A stretch of DNA of 64,000 nt from Bog-159 sp963818855 (GTDB taxonomy: Bacteria; Acidobacteriota; Terriglobia; Bryobacterales; Bryobacteraceae): NCBI GenBank assembly GCA_963818855.1, contig CAWFUH010000007.1:186001-250000 (forward strand), in the 5' to 3' direction. Position 1 is the stretch's first letter. The number at the start of each line of letters is the position of its first letter. A program made the translations under genes and the position numbers. Of this stretch, positions 42,536-51,180 are shown in pieces. The notes under the pieces were generated by a model. The model had not been told where the DNA came from and ran no database searches. It worked only from the letters and a program-made list of their open reading frames with translations.

Positions 42536-43984
42536 TTACGCGTTCGTGGGGGGCACCTTCCGCCTTTTGGACGCCAACCACGCGCTGGTTCGCGCCCGAA
42601 TGTAGTTCGCGTAATCGGCGCTGGTTTTAAGGGGCGGCATGGTATGGTGCTCGCCGCCTTCCGCGTCGGGAACCGGTAGTTGCGAAACCAACTCGGCATG
42701 CACCTGTTGCAAATGGGAAGGCTGGTCCTCGTCCGGATTCTGTCCGCTGGCCACCGGCACCGCTACGCCGGACAATGGATCGTCGGTACGCGGGGCGGCG
42801 AGGGTCAGGGCGGCGCTCAAATCCGGCGCGGCGGCATCGCGCGCGGTTAGCGGCGGCAGGTTCCAGCGCGTTTCTACGGTCTTGAGAATGGAGGTGTGGT
42901 CGAATGGGGTCGCCCCGTCGGCGACCCGGAAAACGGTGCCGGGCGCGATCAGGGGGGAGACCAGGACGGTGGGCACGCGCGGGCCAAAGCGCCTAAAATC
43001 AAAATTGTCTTCGCCGGCGGAATTGTCGGGTGGCGTCGCGACGAGCGGTGGGGGAACGTGATCGTAGCAGCCTCCATGCTCGTCGTAAGTGATGATCAGC
43101 AGCGTGTCGTTCCACGAGGGACCATTTCGCAGCGCGTAATATACGTCGTGAATGAGTTGCTCACCGAGCGCCACGTTGTAGTTAGGATGCTGGCTGTTGC
43201 CGGAGGCGCTCCAGCCTGGCTCCAGGAACGTATAGGCCGGCAGCGTGCCGGCCGCCGCGGCAGATTGGAAGTCGGTGAAGAGCCCGAAGTGGCTATCTGC
43301 GGCATTAGTGGTATCGGGAAATGTGTGGCGGGTCAACGGCTGCTCATCGTATCCGTAGATGCTCCAGCCGATGTTATGATTGCCGAGTAATCCGAAGATA
43401 GTCGGACACGTGTAGGACGTAGTTTTGTCGTCCATGTGGCCCTGTGAAGTACCTGCACATACAAATGCCCGGTTCGGCAGCGTCTCGGTGGGTACAGAGC
43501 CGAACCAGTGGTCGCAGACGGCGTAGCCGCGGGCTAGTCCGGAAAGCGCTGGTAGCATGTCAGGTGTGAAGATACCCATGATGTCGTTAGCGGTAGTGCC
43601 GGCCAGAATGGACCATTTCTCGCGCGCCTCCCAGCCAAGAGTGTAGGAAAAATCGGTAACAAAGCCCGTGTTCTTGGCGACTGGCGGAGTGGGAGGGTCG
43701 TTCTTGCCGAATAGTTGAGAATTTGTCGCGGTGTAACCCTCACCCGGATCGGCCCCGGGCATGAAGTACGCATTCTGATCCGTGGAGTCGATTTTGAACA
43801 CCTGCACGGCTGCGCCCTTGGCGTCCGGGTTGGATTCTTTGCCGGTCAGGCCTTCGAAGGGCTGTCCCGAAGCAGAGACATTTCCGGCGTCGGCGTAGAG
43901 GAAGCCGAGCATGTGATCGAACGAACGGTTCTCCAGCATCAGAACTACGATGTGATTGATAGCGGAGAGGGGATCGGCAGGCAT
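42536..43984 (-). CDS. Phospholipase C-type phosphoesterase (PF04185)
   Basis: 482 residues of the alkaline-phosphatase-like acid phosphatase/phospholipase C family. Metal and active-site motifs are HIVVLMLENRSFDHMLGFLY near the N-terminus (residues 11-30), then DHWFGSVPTETLPNRAFVCA, LLIITYDEHGGCYDHVPPP and FGPRVPTVLVSPLIAPG, with FDHTSILKTVETRW further on. No signal peptide is seen, unlike most secreted bacterial phospholipases C, so it may be cytoplasmic or leave by a non-classical route. It could release phosphate or head groups from lipids; the substrate is unproven. Not linked to the cytochrome operon by overlap. Confidence 0.9.
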   Translation of the reverse strand: MPADPLSAINHIVVLMLENRSFDHMLGFLYADAGNVSASGQPFEGLTGKESNPDAKGAAVQVFKIDSTDQNAYFMPGADPGEGYTATNSQLFGKNDPPTPPVAKNTGFVTDFSYTLGWEAREKWSILAGTTANDIMGIFTPDMLPALSGLARGYAVCDHWFGSVPTETLPNRAFVCAGTSQGHMDDKTTSYTCPTIFGLLGNHNIGWSIYGYDEQPLTRHTFPDTTNAADSHFGLFTDFQSAAAAGTLPAYTFLEPGWSASGNSQHPNYNVALGEQLIHDVYYALRNGPSWNDTLLIITYDEHGGCYDHVPPPLVATPPDNSAGEDNFDFRRFGPRVPTVLVSPLIAPGTVFRVADGATPFDHTSILKTVETRWNLPPLTARDAAAPDLSAALTLAAPRTDDPLSGVAVPVASGQNPDEDQPSHLQQVHAELVSQLPVPDAEGGEHHTMPPLKTSADYANYIRARTSAWLASKRRKVPPTNA

Positions 43985-44038
43985 GTCATCTCACCTCGAA
44001 AGTGCTGACGTACAGACGAGATGAGTATACCGCTCTTA

Positions 44039-44175
44039 GTGGGGCAGGCGTCCCCGCCGGTTGCCCTCTGGGCCGGGACGTCTACGTCCCGCTAAACCAG
44101 GATGCGGAGCCGCAACCAAAACGTTAGATGCAGCGGCGCTGAAGCGCCGCGCCGGCTAAAGCCCTCCCTCCAAAA
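44039..44175. repeat. Cluster of intergenic palindromic repeats
   Basis: A GTGGGGCAGGCGTCCCCGCC head (44039) is followed by GGGACGTCTACGTCCC, GATGCGGAGCCGCAACC and GCGGCGCTGAAGCGCCGC with GCCGGCTAAAGCCCTCCCTC. At least three members of the repeat superfamily have accumulated side by side here, between the phosphoesterase and radical SAM genes. Confidence 0.75.
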
Positions 44176-44223
44176 CCCGCGCGCACCGCGAAGATTCTGA
44201 CAGGGTGTCACACCATGTCAGCT

Positions 44224-45867
44224 TCAAACCGTAGACCAGTTACGGCGTTCGATAACCGTATCCGGCTCGTAAGTCACTCCGCGGGCGAGGCGGCGACGCT
44301 CGCGCCGCGTGGTCCACAGCAGCAGCGGACCGAGTGCCGCAGCCAGGCGCGAGAACGGTCCGAACTCGCGGCCGAGATCCAGCCGCAGGGCATGGATCTG
44401 CGCGCTGACGCTCGCGTTGCTCTTGCGTAGCTGGTGCTCCATGGCCCACAGCAAGCCGCTAGCCGCACTCTTCAGCGACCGGACTTCGAATTCGAATCGC
44501 CGCCGCACACGCGCGTCCGGGTAATCTTTGTAGCGCTTCCAGCCGGCCAGTGTGGTGCGCCAGACGCGAAACAGACTCGGCCCGTTGCGTTCGAAATCGC
44601 GGCGGAAAGCCCAATCCAGAAATTTCTTGGACTGCTCCCGGGAAATGGCGGCGTGCTCAAAATTGAACTGGTCCTGGCCGTGGATATCGGCCAGATCCAC
44701 GCCGGGAAGCATCCGGTTCTGCTCCTGCATTTCAAGATATAGCGGCGTGCCGGGCACCGGCGTGTAGAGCATGAACTGGTGAAAATCGGTTTCATGGGCG
44801 ACGGCGTGCTCGATTTCGGCGCGGATGTTCTCGGGCGTGTGATGCTCCAATCCGACGATGGTGGAGCCGAGCAGTTTGATGCCGTTGGCGCGCAGTTCCC
44901 TGGTCAGCGCCAGGGTGTCTGTATCCTGCAGCTTGGCGTAAGTGGATTCGGGCGATTCCAGGCCCATCCAGATCCAGGAGATTCCCAACTCCACCAACTC
45001 CTTGATGGAGTACTTACGGATGGCGTTGGCCGATGAGAACACATACAGCGCCCAGGCTTTGCCCTTGGCCTTCATATGGTCGAGCAGTTCCATGGCGCGT
45101 TTTTTGTAGAGCAGGAAATTCTCATCCATGATGAAAAACGAATGGACCTTCATGGAGGATTCCATTTCGCACATGGTATCGAAAAGCTCCTCGCCAGTTT
45201 CGTAGAAGTTGAGGAACTTGCCCTTGCCGCCGAAGAACGCCGAGGTGGTGCAGAAGTTACAACCCATGGGACATCCCACGGAAGGAATAATGGTGGCGGC
45301 GGCTTGTCCGGACGTTTCCGGGATGCGCAGGCCCATGGTGCGGACACCGTATCCCGAGACGATATGCGGATGTTTGATGGGCGCGTTTTCGTCCGCGCCG
45401 AGGTAGCGGCGCATCCAGGAGATGCCGTCGCCGCGCACGATGTGGTCGGCATCAATCATCTTGTCGAGGCCGGGAATGGCAGCCACATGGCCGCCCACGA
45501 TGATCGTCGAATGGGGCGACAGACGCCGCGCGATGCGGCACATCTCGCGAACCTTGCCCACGTTGACGATGATGGATGAGATGCCCACCACGTCGTAATG
45601 ATTTTCCGTAAGCTCGCGTTCGAAGGCCGCGCGCGTGGGGAAATCGAGCACCGTGCACGGCGCCGGGATATTTTCCTGGATCATCATAATCCCCCAGGAG
45701 CGGTGAAACATGCGCAGGGAGAATGGACCCTGCTCGCGGGTTACCTGGTTGTGATACAACTCCATGGGGTTGATGGCGCGGCTGCCGAAGCGGTCGTTCT
45801 GCGCGTAGGGGCCGAAAACGGCGGACAACAGGATGCGGGCTTGGGCGCCTTTGGGATGGGTGGGCAT
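44224..45867 (-). CDS. B12-binding radical SAM protein
   Basis: 547 residues. The N-terminal region resembles a cobalamin-binding domain (HYDVVGISSIIVNVGKVREM, then STIIVGGHVAAIPGLDKMID). A radical SAM domain follows with the cluster motif GCPMGCNFCTTSAFFGGKGK (CxxxCxxC), FIMDENFLLYKKRAMELLDH and the strand ISWIWMGLESPEST. The last 150 residues form a helical, basic C-terminal domain. The set-up fits B12-dependent methylases or lipid-modifying enzymes (for example those acting on hopanoids or membrane lipids), but no hopanoid gene is nearby, so the substrate is open. Confidence 0.88.
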   Translation of the reverse strand: MPTHPKGAQARILLSAVFGPYAQNDRFGSRAINPMELYHNQVTREQGPFSLRMFHRSWGIMMIQENIPAPCTVLDFPTRAAFERELTENHYDVVGISSIIVNVGKVREMCRIARRLSPHSTIIVGGHVAAIPGLDKMIDADHIVRGDGISWMRRYLGADENAPIKHPHIVSGYGVRTMGLRIPETSGQAAATIIPSVGCPMGCNFCTTSAFFGGKGKFLNFYETGEELFDTMCEMESSMKVHSFFIMDENFLLYKKRAMELLDHMKAKGKAWALYVFSSANAIRKYSIKELVELGISWIWMGLESPESTYAKLQDTDTLALTRELRANGIKLLGSTIVGLEHHTPENIRAEIEHAVAHETDFHQFMLYTPVPGTPLYLEMQEQNRMLPGVDLADIHGQDQFNFEHAAISREQSKKFLDWAFRRDFERNGPSLFRVWRTTLAGWKRYKDYPDARVRRRFEFEVRSLKSAASGLLWAMEHQLRKSNASVSAQIHALRLDLGREFGPFSRLAAALGPLLLWTTRRERRRLARGVTYEPDTVIERRNWSTV

Positions 45868-46090
45868 TTTAGGAGTTTAGAGACTTCTTCACCTTTATTG
45901 TGACGCCATTAGGGGGGGCTGGATCGTAATATTTGTGTAATACCGGAGCGCAGGCTTTCAGGCTGCTCCCGGGCGTTAAATAAAGGCACGAGTGGCTTCC
46001 TGACGGAACGGCCTCGAGGCCCGTAGTCCGACACAAATCAGCATCGCGCGTTTTACGTCAAGCGAACTTGAAACCTGGCCCCTGGCCGAC
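45868..46090. other. Intergenic region, nothing recognised
   Basis: About 220 bp between the radical SAM start and the protease gene end. It should contain the radical SAM gene's minus-strand promoter. No open frame or repeat module stands out. Confidence 0.35.
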
Positions 46091-46576
46091 TCATCGGGTC
46101 TTCAAACTGGTGTCCCGAGGCCTTTTCGGACTCTTCGTCCGGGCCTTTCCGCGAGTCTTCGGTGCTTCCAGGGGGACCTGCACTAACCGTCCGAATCGCG
46201 GAGGCACGGCGGCCGCACTGACGATCGGGCCGCCAGACACTAGCCTCTTCCGGCGAGCATCCACTTGCAGGTTCAGACCTTCCAGAGCGCGCGCGCCGAG
46301 CAGTTGGAGATCGCCTGTTTCGGCGAAAACGACTTCGTCCACGGTCTCGGACTTATCCACCATAAGCACGGCGTAGCCAACTGAGCGCGTAATGATCTGG
46401 CCGTTCGCCAACTGAAATTGGAGATCCTTCTTACGCCGCTCAATCCCGATCGCCTCCAATGCCGTCGCGCTGATCCACGTGGACTCGGCACCCGTGTCGA
46501 CCATCAGGCGCCGAACGGCGGTTGACTTGGAAGTCACCGGATTGAGGACCCGGCAACCAACGTAAAAAAGTCCCAT
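46091..46576 (-). CDS. Retropepsin-like aspartic protease-fold protein
   Basis: 161 residues. The catalytic triplet is RRLMVDTGAESTWIS with Asp27-Thr-Gly-Ala, and the second hydrophobic-hydrophobic-Gly motif is DLQLLGARALEGLNL, as in single-domain retropepsin-like proteases that act as dimers. A basic, disordered tail follows (KTRGKARTKSPKRPRD). No signal peptide or membrane helix. Bacterial homologues are largely uncharacterised. The gene is monocistronic and faces a non-coding stretch. Confidence 0.82.
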   Translation of the reverse strand: MGLFYVGCRVLNPVTSKSTAVRRLMVDTGAESTWISATALEAIGIERRKKDLQFQLANGQIITRSVGYAVLMVDKSETVDEVVFAETGDLQLLGARALEGLNLQVDARRKRLVSGGPIVSAAAVPPRFGRLVQVPLEAPKTRGKARTKSPKRPRDTSLKTR

Positions 46577-47059
46577 CTATCCGCAATGATAACGCGCGGA
46601 ATCCCGGCCCGCGGATTTGACGCAATCTGCCGGTCCGAACAGCGGATGCGGTGAAAGATCTTTCTCGCGGGCGAAGTCTGAATCCACCGAGGGCCAATCC
46701 AACCATTGCGCGTTACGCTGCCAGGCGCGAAGGAATCCCTACCGAAAGCGATCAGTTCTGCTATATGTGGGGGGCCGTGGGCCAATTCAACTCCGACGCA
46801 ATGGTATGCGATTCTTGAATTTGGTGACGCAGCCCGGAACCACAAAATCGGATGGCCGACCCGGAAGTTCCATGTGAGGCCGTGCTCGACCGAGGCGACA
46901 GAACCTTCAGCGTCGACAGTCCGCTCCGCCCACGTCGCAACCTCTGCGTCTGAACGAGCTGACGCTCCGTCGTTTCCACGCTGGCATTTGCGACCTTCAT
47001 TCGAGTGGTATTCTTGAGATGGGAGTCCCCAGGTTTGCGCGGGCCGTCCGAATCTTGAT
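46577..47059. other. Region without a supportable gene
   Basis: About 480 bp. Frames on both strands are open for 85-190 codons but have no recognisable domain and overlap each other; none is better supported than its shadows. It could hold a decayed gene upstream of the HEPN-like pair. No repeat was noticed. Confidence 0.35.
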
Positions 47060-47377
47060 ATGGCGCGCCGTTTCGGAATTTCACAAGCCGCGGAACTGCA
47101 GAAGAAACTGAACGGCATTATGCCGCAACCTGCCCCTGGTGTCGTTCGATGGCATCACACCTTTGGGACCGATTGGACCGGAGACCCAGCAATCTACTTC
47201 TGGGTTGTGTTGACCGACGAGGCGAGCAAGAAGACGAACCTCAAGAAGTCCGCAGACGGGTTCACGAGCGTGATCTCTCAGCAAGTCGACTTGCTGAATG
47301 ACTGGGACTTGATCCCCTACTTCCATTTTCGGAGCGAATCAGAGCAGGATGCTCTTCAGGATGAGGTCTACCAATAG
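47060..47377 (+). CDS. Hypothetical partner of the HEPN-like protein
   Basis: 105 residues, soluble, no signal peptide. It begins MARRFGISQAAELQKKLNGI and continues with VRWHHTFGTDWTGDPAIYFW, a hydrophobic VVLTDEASKK strand, SADGFTSVISQQVDLLNDWD and the acidic end EQDALQDEVYQ. No family recognised. Only two bases separate its stop from the HEPN-like gene start, so the genes form a tight pair of small soluble proteins. Such pairs are often toxin-antitoxin or nucleotidyltransferase-HEPN modules, but neither a nucleotidyltransferase motif nor a DNA-binding motif is visible here. Confidence 0.6.
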   Translation: MARRFGISQAAELQKKLNGIMPQPAPGVVRWHHTFGTDWTGDPAIYFWVVLTDEASKKTNLKKSADGFTSVISQQVDLLNDWDLIPYFHFRSESEQDALQDEVYQ

Positions 47378-47379
47378 CT

Positions 47380-47871
47380 GTGGATCTCGTCGATGACTTT
47401 TTTGTCCATGCCGCCAATCTTGCGGCTTCCTCCAAAACCAGCGGCTGCGAACAGGTAGATCTTCGCCGTGCTGTATCAGCCGCCTACTACGCTGTTTTTC
47501 ATTTGCTCACCATCACGGCAGCCGAGAGCTGGGCTGTTCCTACCGATCGTGTGCGCTTTGCCAGATTGTTCGAACACGGGAAGATGAAGAACGCGTCTAG
47601 TGGACTTCCCGCCAGGATTGTCGAGCGGCTCGGTGCGGCACCAGCGGCAAGAGAGGCTGCGATCGGAGATGGCCTGAGGGATATAAGCAAGGAGTTCATG
47701 GCTCTTCAAAACGACAGGCATATCGCGGACTATGACAATTCGAAAGCCTGGTCGTACACCGAAGTTGAGAACGTCATTATCAGAGCGCGTGATTTGTACG
47801 TCAAATGGTTGGCTATTGCCAAGACCCCTCTAGCCATGGCCTACCTCTTGGACATGCTTGGTGGAAAATGA
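47380..47871 (+). CDS. HEPN-like domain protein
   Basis: 163 residues, all-helical. The central helix RRAVSAAYYAVFHLLTITAA matches the first conserved helix of HEPN-type proteins (usually A-x-R-A-x-YYAxFH), and RHIADYDNSKAWSYTEVENV followed by IIRARDLYVKWLA matches the second. The catalytic R-x4-6-H motif of HEPN nucleases is not at the expected position; RFARLFEH is the only nearby candidate and lies in a variable loop, so nuclease activity is uncertain. It is translationally linked to the preceding gene. A non-catalytic antitoxin-like or helical partner role is equally possible. Confidence 0.7.
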   Translation: MDLVDDFFVHAANLAASSKTSGCEQVDLRRAVSAAYYAVFHLLTITAAESWAVPTDRVRFARLFEHGKMKNASSGLPARIVERLGAAPAAREAAIGDGLRDISKEFMALQNDRHIADYDNSKAWSYTEVENVIIRARDLYVKWLAIAKTPLAMAYLLDMLGGK

Positions 47872-48218
47872 CGGAGCCGGCGCAGTGATGTCGCGTCGCG
47901 CGCATTTGGGGCGGAGGCGCGAAACGTCCACCATCAGTCGATCCACTTGGCTGCTTAGCCGCCGACTCGCGGAAGTGCCCGCGAGCGCCCGCCCGGCCGA
48001 TAATTACCCGCCGCCATCCGTGACGGACATTGGCGGGCTGGCCACTTTTAATGGCTACGGTTTCAACCAAGCTTTTTTTAGCGCCTATGCTCAGCCTGCG
48101 CGGGTCCCTTAGAGAGCCGCCATTTGCTCGAAATCACACTATCAGACGGGGCGGAAGGCAGCCTGCGAGGCCGCCGCAGGCTGAGAGCCTGCCCCACTTT
48201 CCGTTATAAGATGGTCGG
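47872..48218. other. Intergenic region with repeat module at 48159-48197
   Basis: No credible gene (one 84-codon frame at 47858-48112 overlaps the HEPN-like gene end and has no family match). The last part holds GGCAGCCTGCGAGGCCGCCG followed by CAGGCTGAGAGCCTGCCCCA-C, a member of the repeat family with the GCCTGCCCCAC end, 22 bases before the propeller gene start. Confidence 0.55.
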
Positions 48219-49226
48219 ATGCTCAGGTTTCTCTGCGTGGCCGCGGCCATTTTCGCAACATCCGCCTTCGCCGCCGATTCCCATCTCAGCAACTTTCACC
48301 AGTTGACCCACGGCGGACAAAACGCCGAGGCCTATTGGGCTCCTGACGGGAAGCGCCTGATCTTCCAGTCCACGCACCCGCCTTACGAGTGCGACCAGAT
48401 GTTCATCATGAACGCGGATGGCTCGGATCAGCACCTGGTCTCCACCGGCAAGGGACGCACCACCTGCGGTTATTTTCTGGCCGATAACCGGCACATTATT
48501 TACGCATCCACGCACGGCGCCGGTGACGCCTGCCCCACTCCGCCCGATCGCAGCCATGGATACGTCTGGGGCGTCTTTGCGGGTTACGATATCTACCTGG
48601 CGACCGACGATGGAAAAATCCTTAAGCAGCTTACTAACACGCCCGGATACGACGCCGAAGGCACCGTCAACTGGAAGACCGGCACGATGGTTTACACTTC
48701 GCTCGCTTCGGGCGACCTGGATTTGTGGACCATGCAGACGGACGGCTCGGACAAGCGGCAGATTACCCGGAAAGAGGGCTACGATGGCGGCGCGGTCTTC
48801 TCGCGCGATGGCCGCAAGTTAGTCTGGCGCGCCAATTATCCCAAAACACCCGCGGATATGACCCGCTACAAAGAGCTGCTGGCCGCCAACACCACCGCGC
48901 CGATGAAGATGGAGATCGTGGTGTCCGATGCTGACGGCAGCCACGCGCGCACCATTACCGATTTTGGCTGCGCCAGCTTCGCTCCCACGTTCACGCCGGA
49001 TGGCAAGAAGATTCTGTTCGCTTCCAATAAGCACGCCTGCGACACGCGGCAGTTTGAACTGTACATGATGAACCTGGATGGCAGCGGCTTGGAACAGGTC
49101 ACCGATTTCGGCGGCTTCACCTCATTCCCGGAATTCTCGCCGGATGGCAAGACGCTGGTGTTTTGCTCGGACCGCGATGCCAAGGAGAAGTACGAGTTCA
49201 ATATCTTCACCGCGGATTGGAAATAG
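48219..49226 (+). CDS. Secreted TolB-like (PD40) beta-propeller protein
   Basis: 335 residues with signal peptide MLRFLCVAAAIFATSAFAA. The rest consists of PD40/TolB-type blades with the motif xxP-D-G-K-x-[IL]-x-F and D-G-S: YWAPDGKRLIFQSTHPP, MNADGSDQHLVSTG, VSDADGSHARTITDFG, TFTPDGKKILFASNK, NLDGSGLEQVTDFGG and FSPDGKTLVFCSDRD. It is expected in the periplasm as a binding scaffold; its target is unknown. Cysteines such as ECDQ, TTCGYF and ACPT may form disulfides. The next gene starts 12 bp after it, so they are probably co-transcribed. Confidence 0.88.
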   Translation: MLRFLCVAAAIFATSAFAADSHLSNFHQLTHGGQNAEAYWAPDGKRLIFQSTHPPYECDQMFIMNADGSDQHLVSTGKGRTTCGYFLADNRHIIYASTHGAGDACPTPPDRSHGYVWGVFAGYDIYLATDDGKILKQLTNTPGYDAEGTVNWKTGTMVYTSLASGDLDLWTMQTDGSDKRQITRKEGYDGGAVFSRDGRKLVWRANYPKTPADMTRYKELLAANTTAPMKMEIVVSDADGSHARTITDFGCASFAPTFTPDGKKILFASNKHACDTRQFELYMMNLDGSGLEQVTDFGGFTSFPEFSPDGKTLVFCSDRDAKEKYEFNIFTADWK

Positions 49227-49238
49227 TGCGGTAGGCGT

Positions 49239-50807
49239 ATGCGGTACGTTGTGCTGCTCCTGTGCTCCGGCTTAGCGCTTGCGCAGAATCCCGCTGCCAC
49301 GCCGCAGAAGGCTCTTATGGCGGGCAAAGTACTGAATTCCGCAACCGGCGAACCGGTGCGGAAAGCGCTCGTGTCTTTATTTAGTGCGGACGGCATGGCG
49401 CCTGGCGCAAGCGGGTCGACGGACGCCGCCGGGAAGTTTGAGATTGCCGATCTGGCGTCCGGCACTTACTGGCTAATGGCTGCGCACGAAGGCTTCGTGC
49501 CGCCGAACCAGAACGGCAAGCTGAGGCGGGAGCGGGTGGTGATCGCGGCGGGCGAAGAGAAGCGCGATGTGATCGTGCGCTTGACCCCGCTGAGTTTCAT
49601 CACGGGCCGCATCGCGGATGAGGATGGCGAGCCCCTCCGGCGAGTGAACATTGAAGCGATGGTTTATCAGTACACCTCTTCCGGACGGAAGTTGGCATCC
49701 AAGGGCGATTGTTTCACGAATGACTTAGGCGAATACCGCATTTTCGATTTAGAGCCGGGCCGGTATTATCTGGTAGCTGGTTCGGTACGACCAACCTATG
49801 GCGACGAGACACTCGGTCCTGCGTACTTTCCCGGCACACCGGATGCCGCCGCGGCCACCCCAATCGAGGTTGGCGCAGGTCAACCGGCGGAAGGCATCGA
49901 CCTGACTTTGCACCCATCCAAGGTGGCTCACATACGCGGACAGGTAATGAATCCGGGGAACAATCTGACGGTGGGGTTGTACCATATCACAGGGAATGGA
50001 TCAGGCACCAGCAGCAGCTCCGTCGACGACCCTAAAGGCAAATTCGACCTCCCGGACGTGGCACCCGGATCTTACACGCTCTTAGCGGAAGCCACCATTG
50101 GCGGGCAGCACTGTGCCGCGCACCTGCCGATCCAGGTAGGTTCCGCCGATCTCGAGGGCATCGAACTGCACCTGCTGCCGCCCGTGGATATCGCTGGGCA
50201 GTTTCGGATTGAGGGCAAGACCAATGCCCGGATGTCGCGGCTGAGCCTGTCGCTTGAGGACGAAGGGCACATGGCGCAGAACCTCGCGGGGGGCGAACCA
50301 AAAGAGGACGGCTCATTCGCCGTGCAAGGCCTGGTGCCGGGCATTTACCAGGTATCGGTGACTGCACCGGAAGACCTGTACGTGAAGTCCGTGCGCTGGT
50401 CCGACCGGGACGTGATGCAGTCCGGCGTGGACCTGACCCAGGGGGCGGGCGGCAGCGGGCTGACGGTGGTTTTGAGCGCCAACGGCGGACACGTCGATGG
50501 CGTGGTCCAGGACGATCAATCGGCGCCTGTGGAGCGCGCCATGGTGGTGCTGGTGCCCAGCGATGCGCTGCGCAAGAAGGCATTGCTCAAGGTGGGGCAG
50601 ACCAGCCACAATGGCAATTTCCAGATAGCGGGGATCGCGCCCGGCAGTTACAAGCTGTACGCCTTCGACGATGCCGATCCGAACCAGGTGATGTATGATC
50701 CGGATTTTCTGAAGCCGTTCGCTTCACAGGCGGAAAGCGTTGAGATCTCGCAGGGCAGCGGGAAAAGCGTGCAACTTACTTTGCTCAAACCGGCGGCGGA
50801 TCGGTGA
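49239..50807 (+). CDS. Secreted protein with carboxypeptidase regulatory-like repeats
   Basis: 522 residues: signal peptide MRYVVLLLCSGLALAQNP, then several Ig-like carboxypeptidase-regulatory domains (GKVLNSATGEPVRKALVSLF, GRIADEDGEPLRRVNIEAMV, GQVMNPGNNLTVGLYHIT, GVVQDDQSAPVERAMVVLVP), each closing with a G-x-Y motif such as LASGTYWLMAAHEGF and IAPGSYKLYAFDDAD. No barrel follows, so unlike the Oar-like receptors it is soluble or loosely anchored, probably binding other envelope proteins or polysaccharides. Its stop overlaps the start of the ASCH gene (GTGA). Confidence 0.85.
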   Translation: MRYVVLLLCSGLALAQNPAATPQKALMAGKVLNSATGEPVRKALVSLFSADGMAPGASGSTDAAGKFEIADLASGTYWLMAAHEGFVPPNQNGKLRRERVVIAAGEEKRDVIVRLTPLSFITGRIADEDGEPLRRVNIEAMVYQYTSSGRKLASKGDCFTNDLGEYRIFDLEPGRYYLVAGSVRPTYGDETLGPAYFPGTPDAAAATPIEVGAGQPAEGIDLTLHPSKVAHIRGQVMNPGNNLTVGLYHITGNGSGTSSSSVDDPKGKFDLPDVAPGSYTLLAEATIGGQHCAAHLPIQVGSADLEGIELHLLPPVDIAGQFRIEGKTNARMSRLSLSLEDEGHMAQNLAGGEPKEDGSFAVQGLVPGIYQVSVTAPEDLYVKSVRWSDRDVMQSGVDLTQGAGGSGLTVVLSANGGHVDGVVQDDQSAPVERAMVVLVPSDALRKKALLKVGQTSHNGNFQIAGIAPGSYKLYAFDDADPNQVMYDPDFLKPFASQAESVEISQGSGKSVQLTLLKPAADR

Positions 50808-51088
50808 CCTTCACCAAGCGCCTGCGCGATAGAATCCGCCGCGGAGAAATCACCTGCAGCGTGCGGATATGGATGCGTCCCCACGTAAAAGTGGGCAACC
50901 GATACCGCATGGAAGAAGGCGAAATCGAAGTGGAATCCATCGAGCCGATCGGTCTGCCGGATATCACTCCAGAGTTGGCGCGCGAATCGGGGTTCCTGGG
51001 CGTGGTGGATCTGCTGAAAGTCGCGAAGCACGGTAAAGGCGAGAGAATTTATCTGATTCGGTTTCGTTACGTGCGGCCGCGCCGCTGA
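50804..51088 (+). CDS. Small ASCH/PUA-like domain protein
   Basis: 94 residues with a GTG start that overlaps the preceding stop by four bases. The sequence TFTKRLRDRIRRGEITCSVR followed by MRPHVKVGNRYRMEEGEIEV and the C-terminal YLIRFRYVRPRR fits the ASCH group, whose PUA-like fold usually binds RNA. It is basic (many Arg/Lys), in keeping with that. Its role is unknown; coupling to a secreted protein gene may be fortuitous. The last bases run into a repeat. Confidence 0.75.
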   Translation: MTFTKRLRDRIRRGEITCSVRIWMRPHVKVGNRYRMEEGEIEVESIEPIGLPDITPELARESGFLGVVDLLKVAKHGKGERIYLIRFRYVRPRR

Positions 51089-51180
51089 AGGCCGTGGCGC
51101 GTGCTTCAGCGTGCCGCGGCGAACTTCAGTTCGCCGTTCTGCCGGCTGAAGCCGACAGCGGCAAGCTTAAGCTTGCGCCA
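51085..51180. repeat. Repeat cluster between the ASCH gene and treY
   Basis: Short palindromes in a row: CGTGCTTCAGCGTG, GGCGAACTTCAGTTCGCC, GCCGGCTGAAGCCGACAGCG and AAGCTTAAGCTTGCGCCAC. It overlaps the stop codons of both flanking genes (ASCH at 51086-51088 and treY at 51167-51169), so both protein ends may have been modified by the insertion. Confidence 0.7.

Noticed and set aside
47858..48112. 84-codon frame after the HEPN-like gene
   Set aside because: Overlaps the end of the HEPN-like gene, has Ser/Arg-rich composition and no family match.
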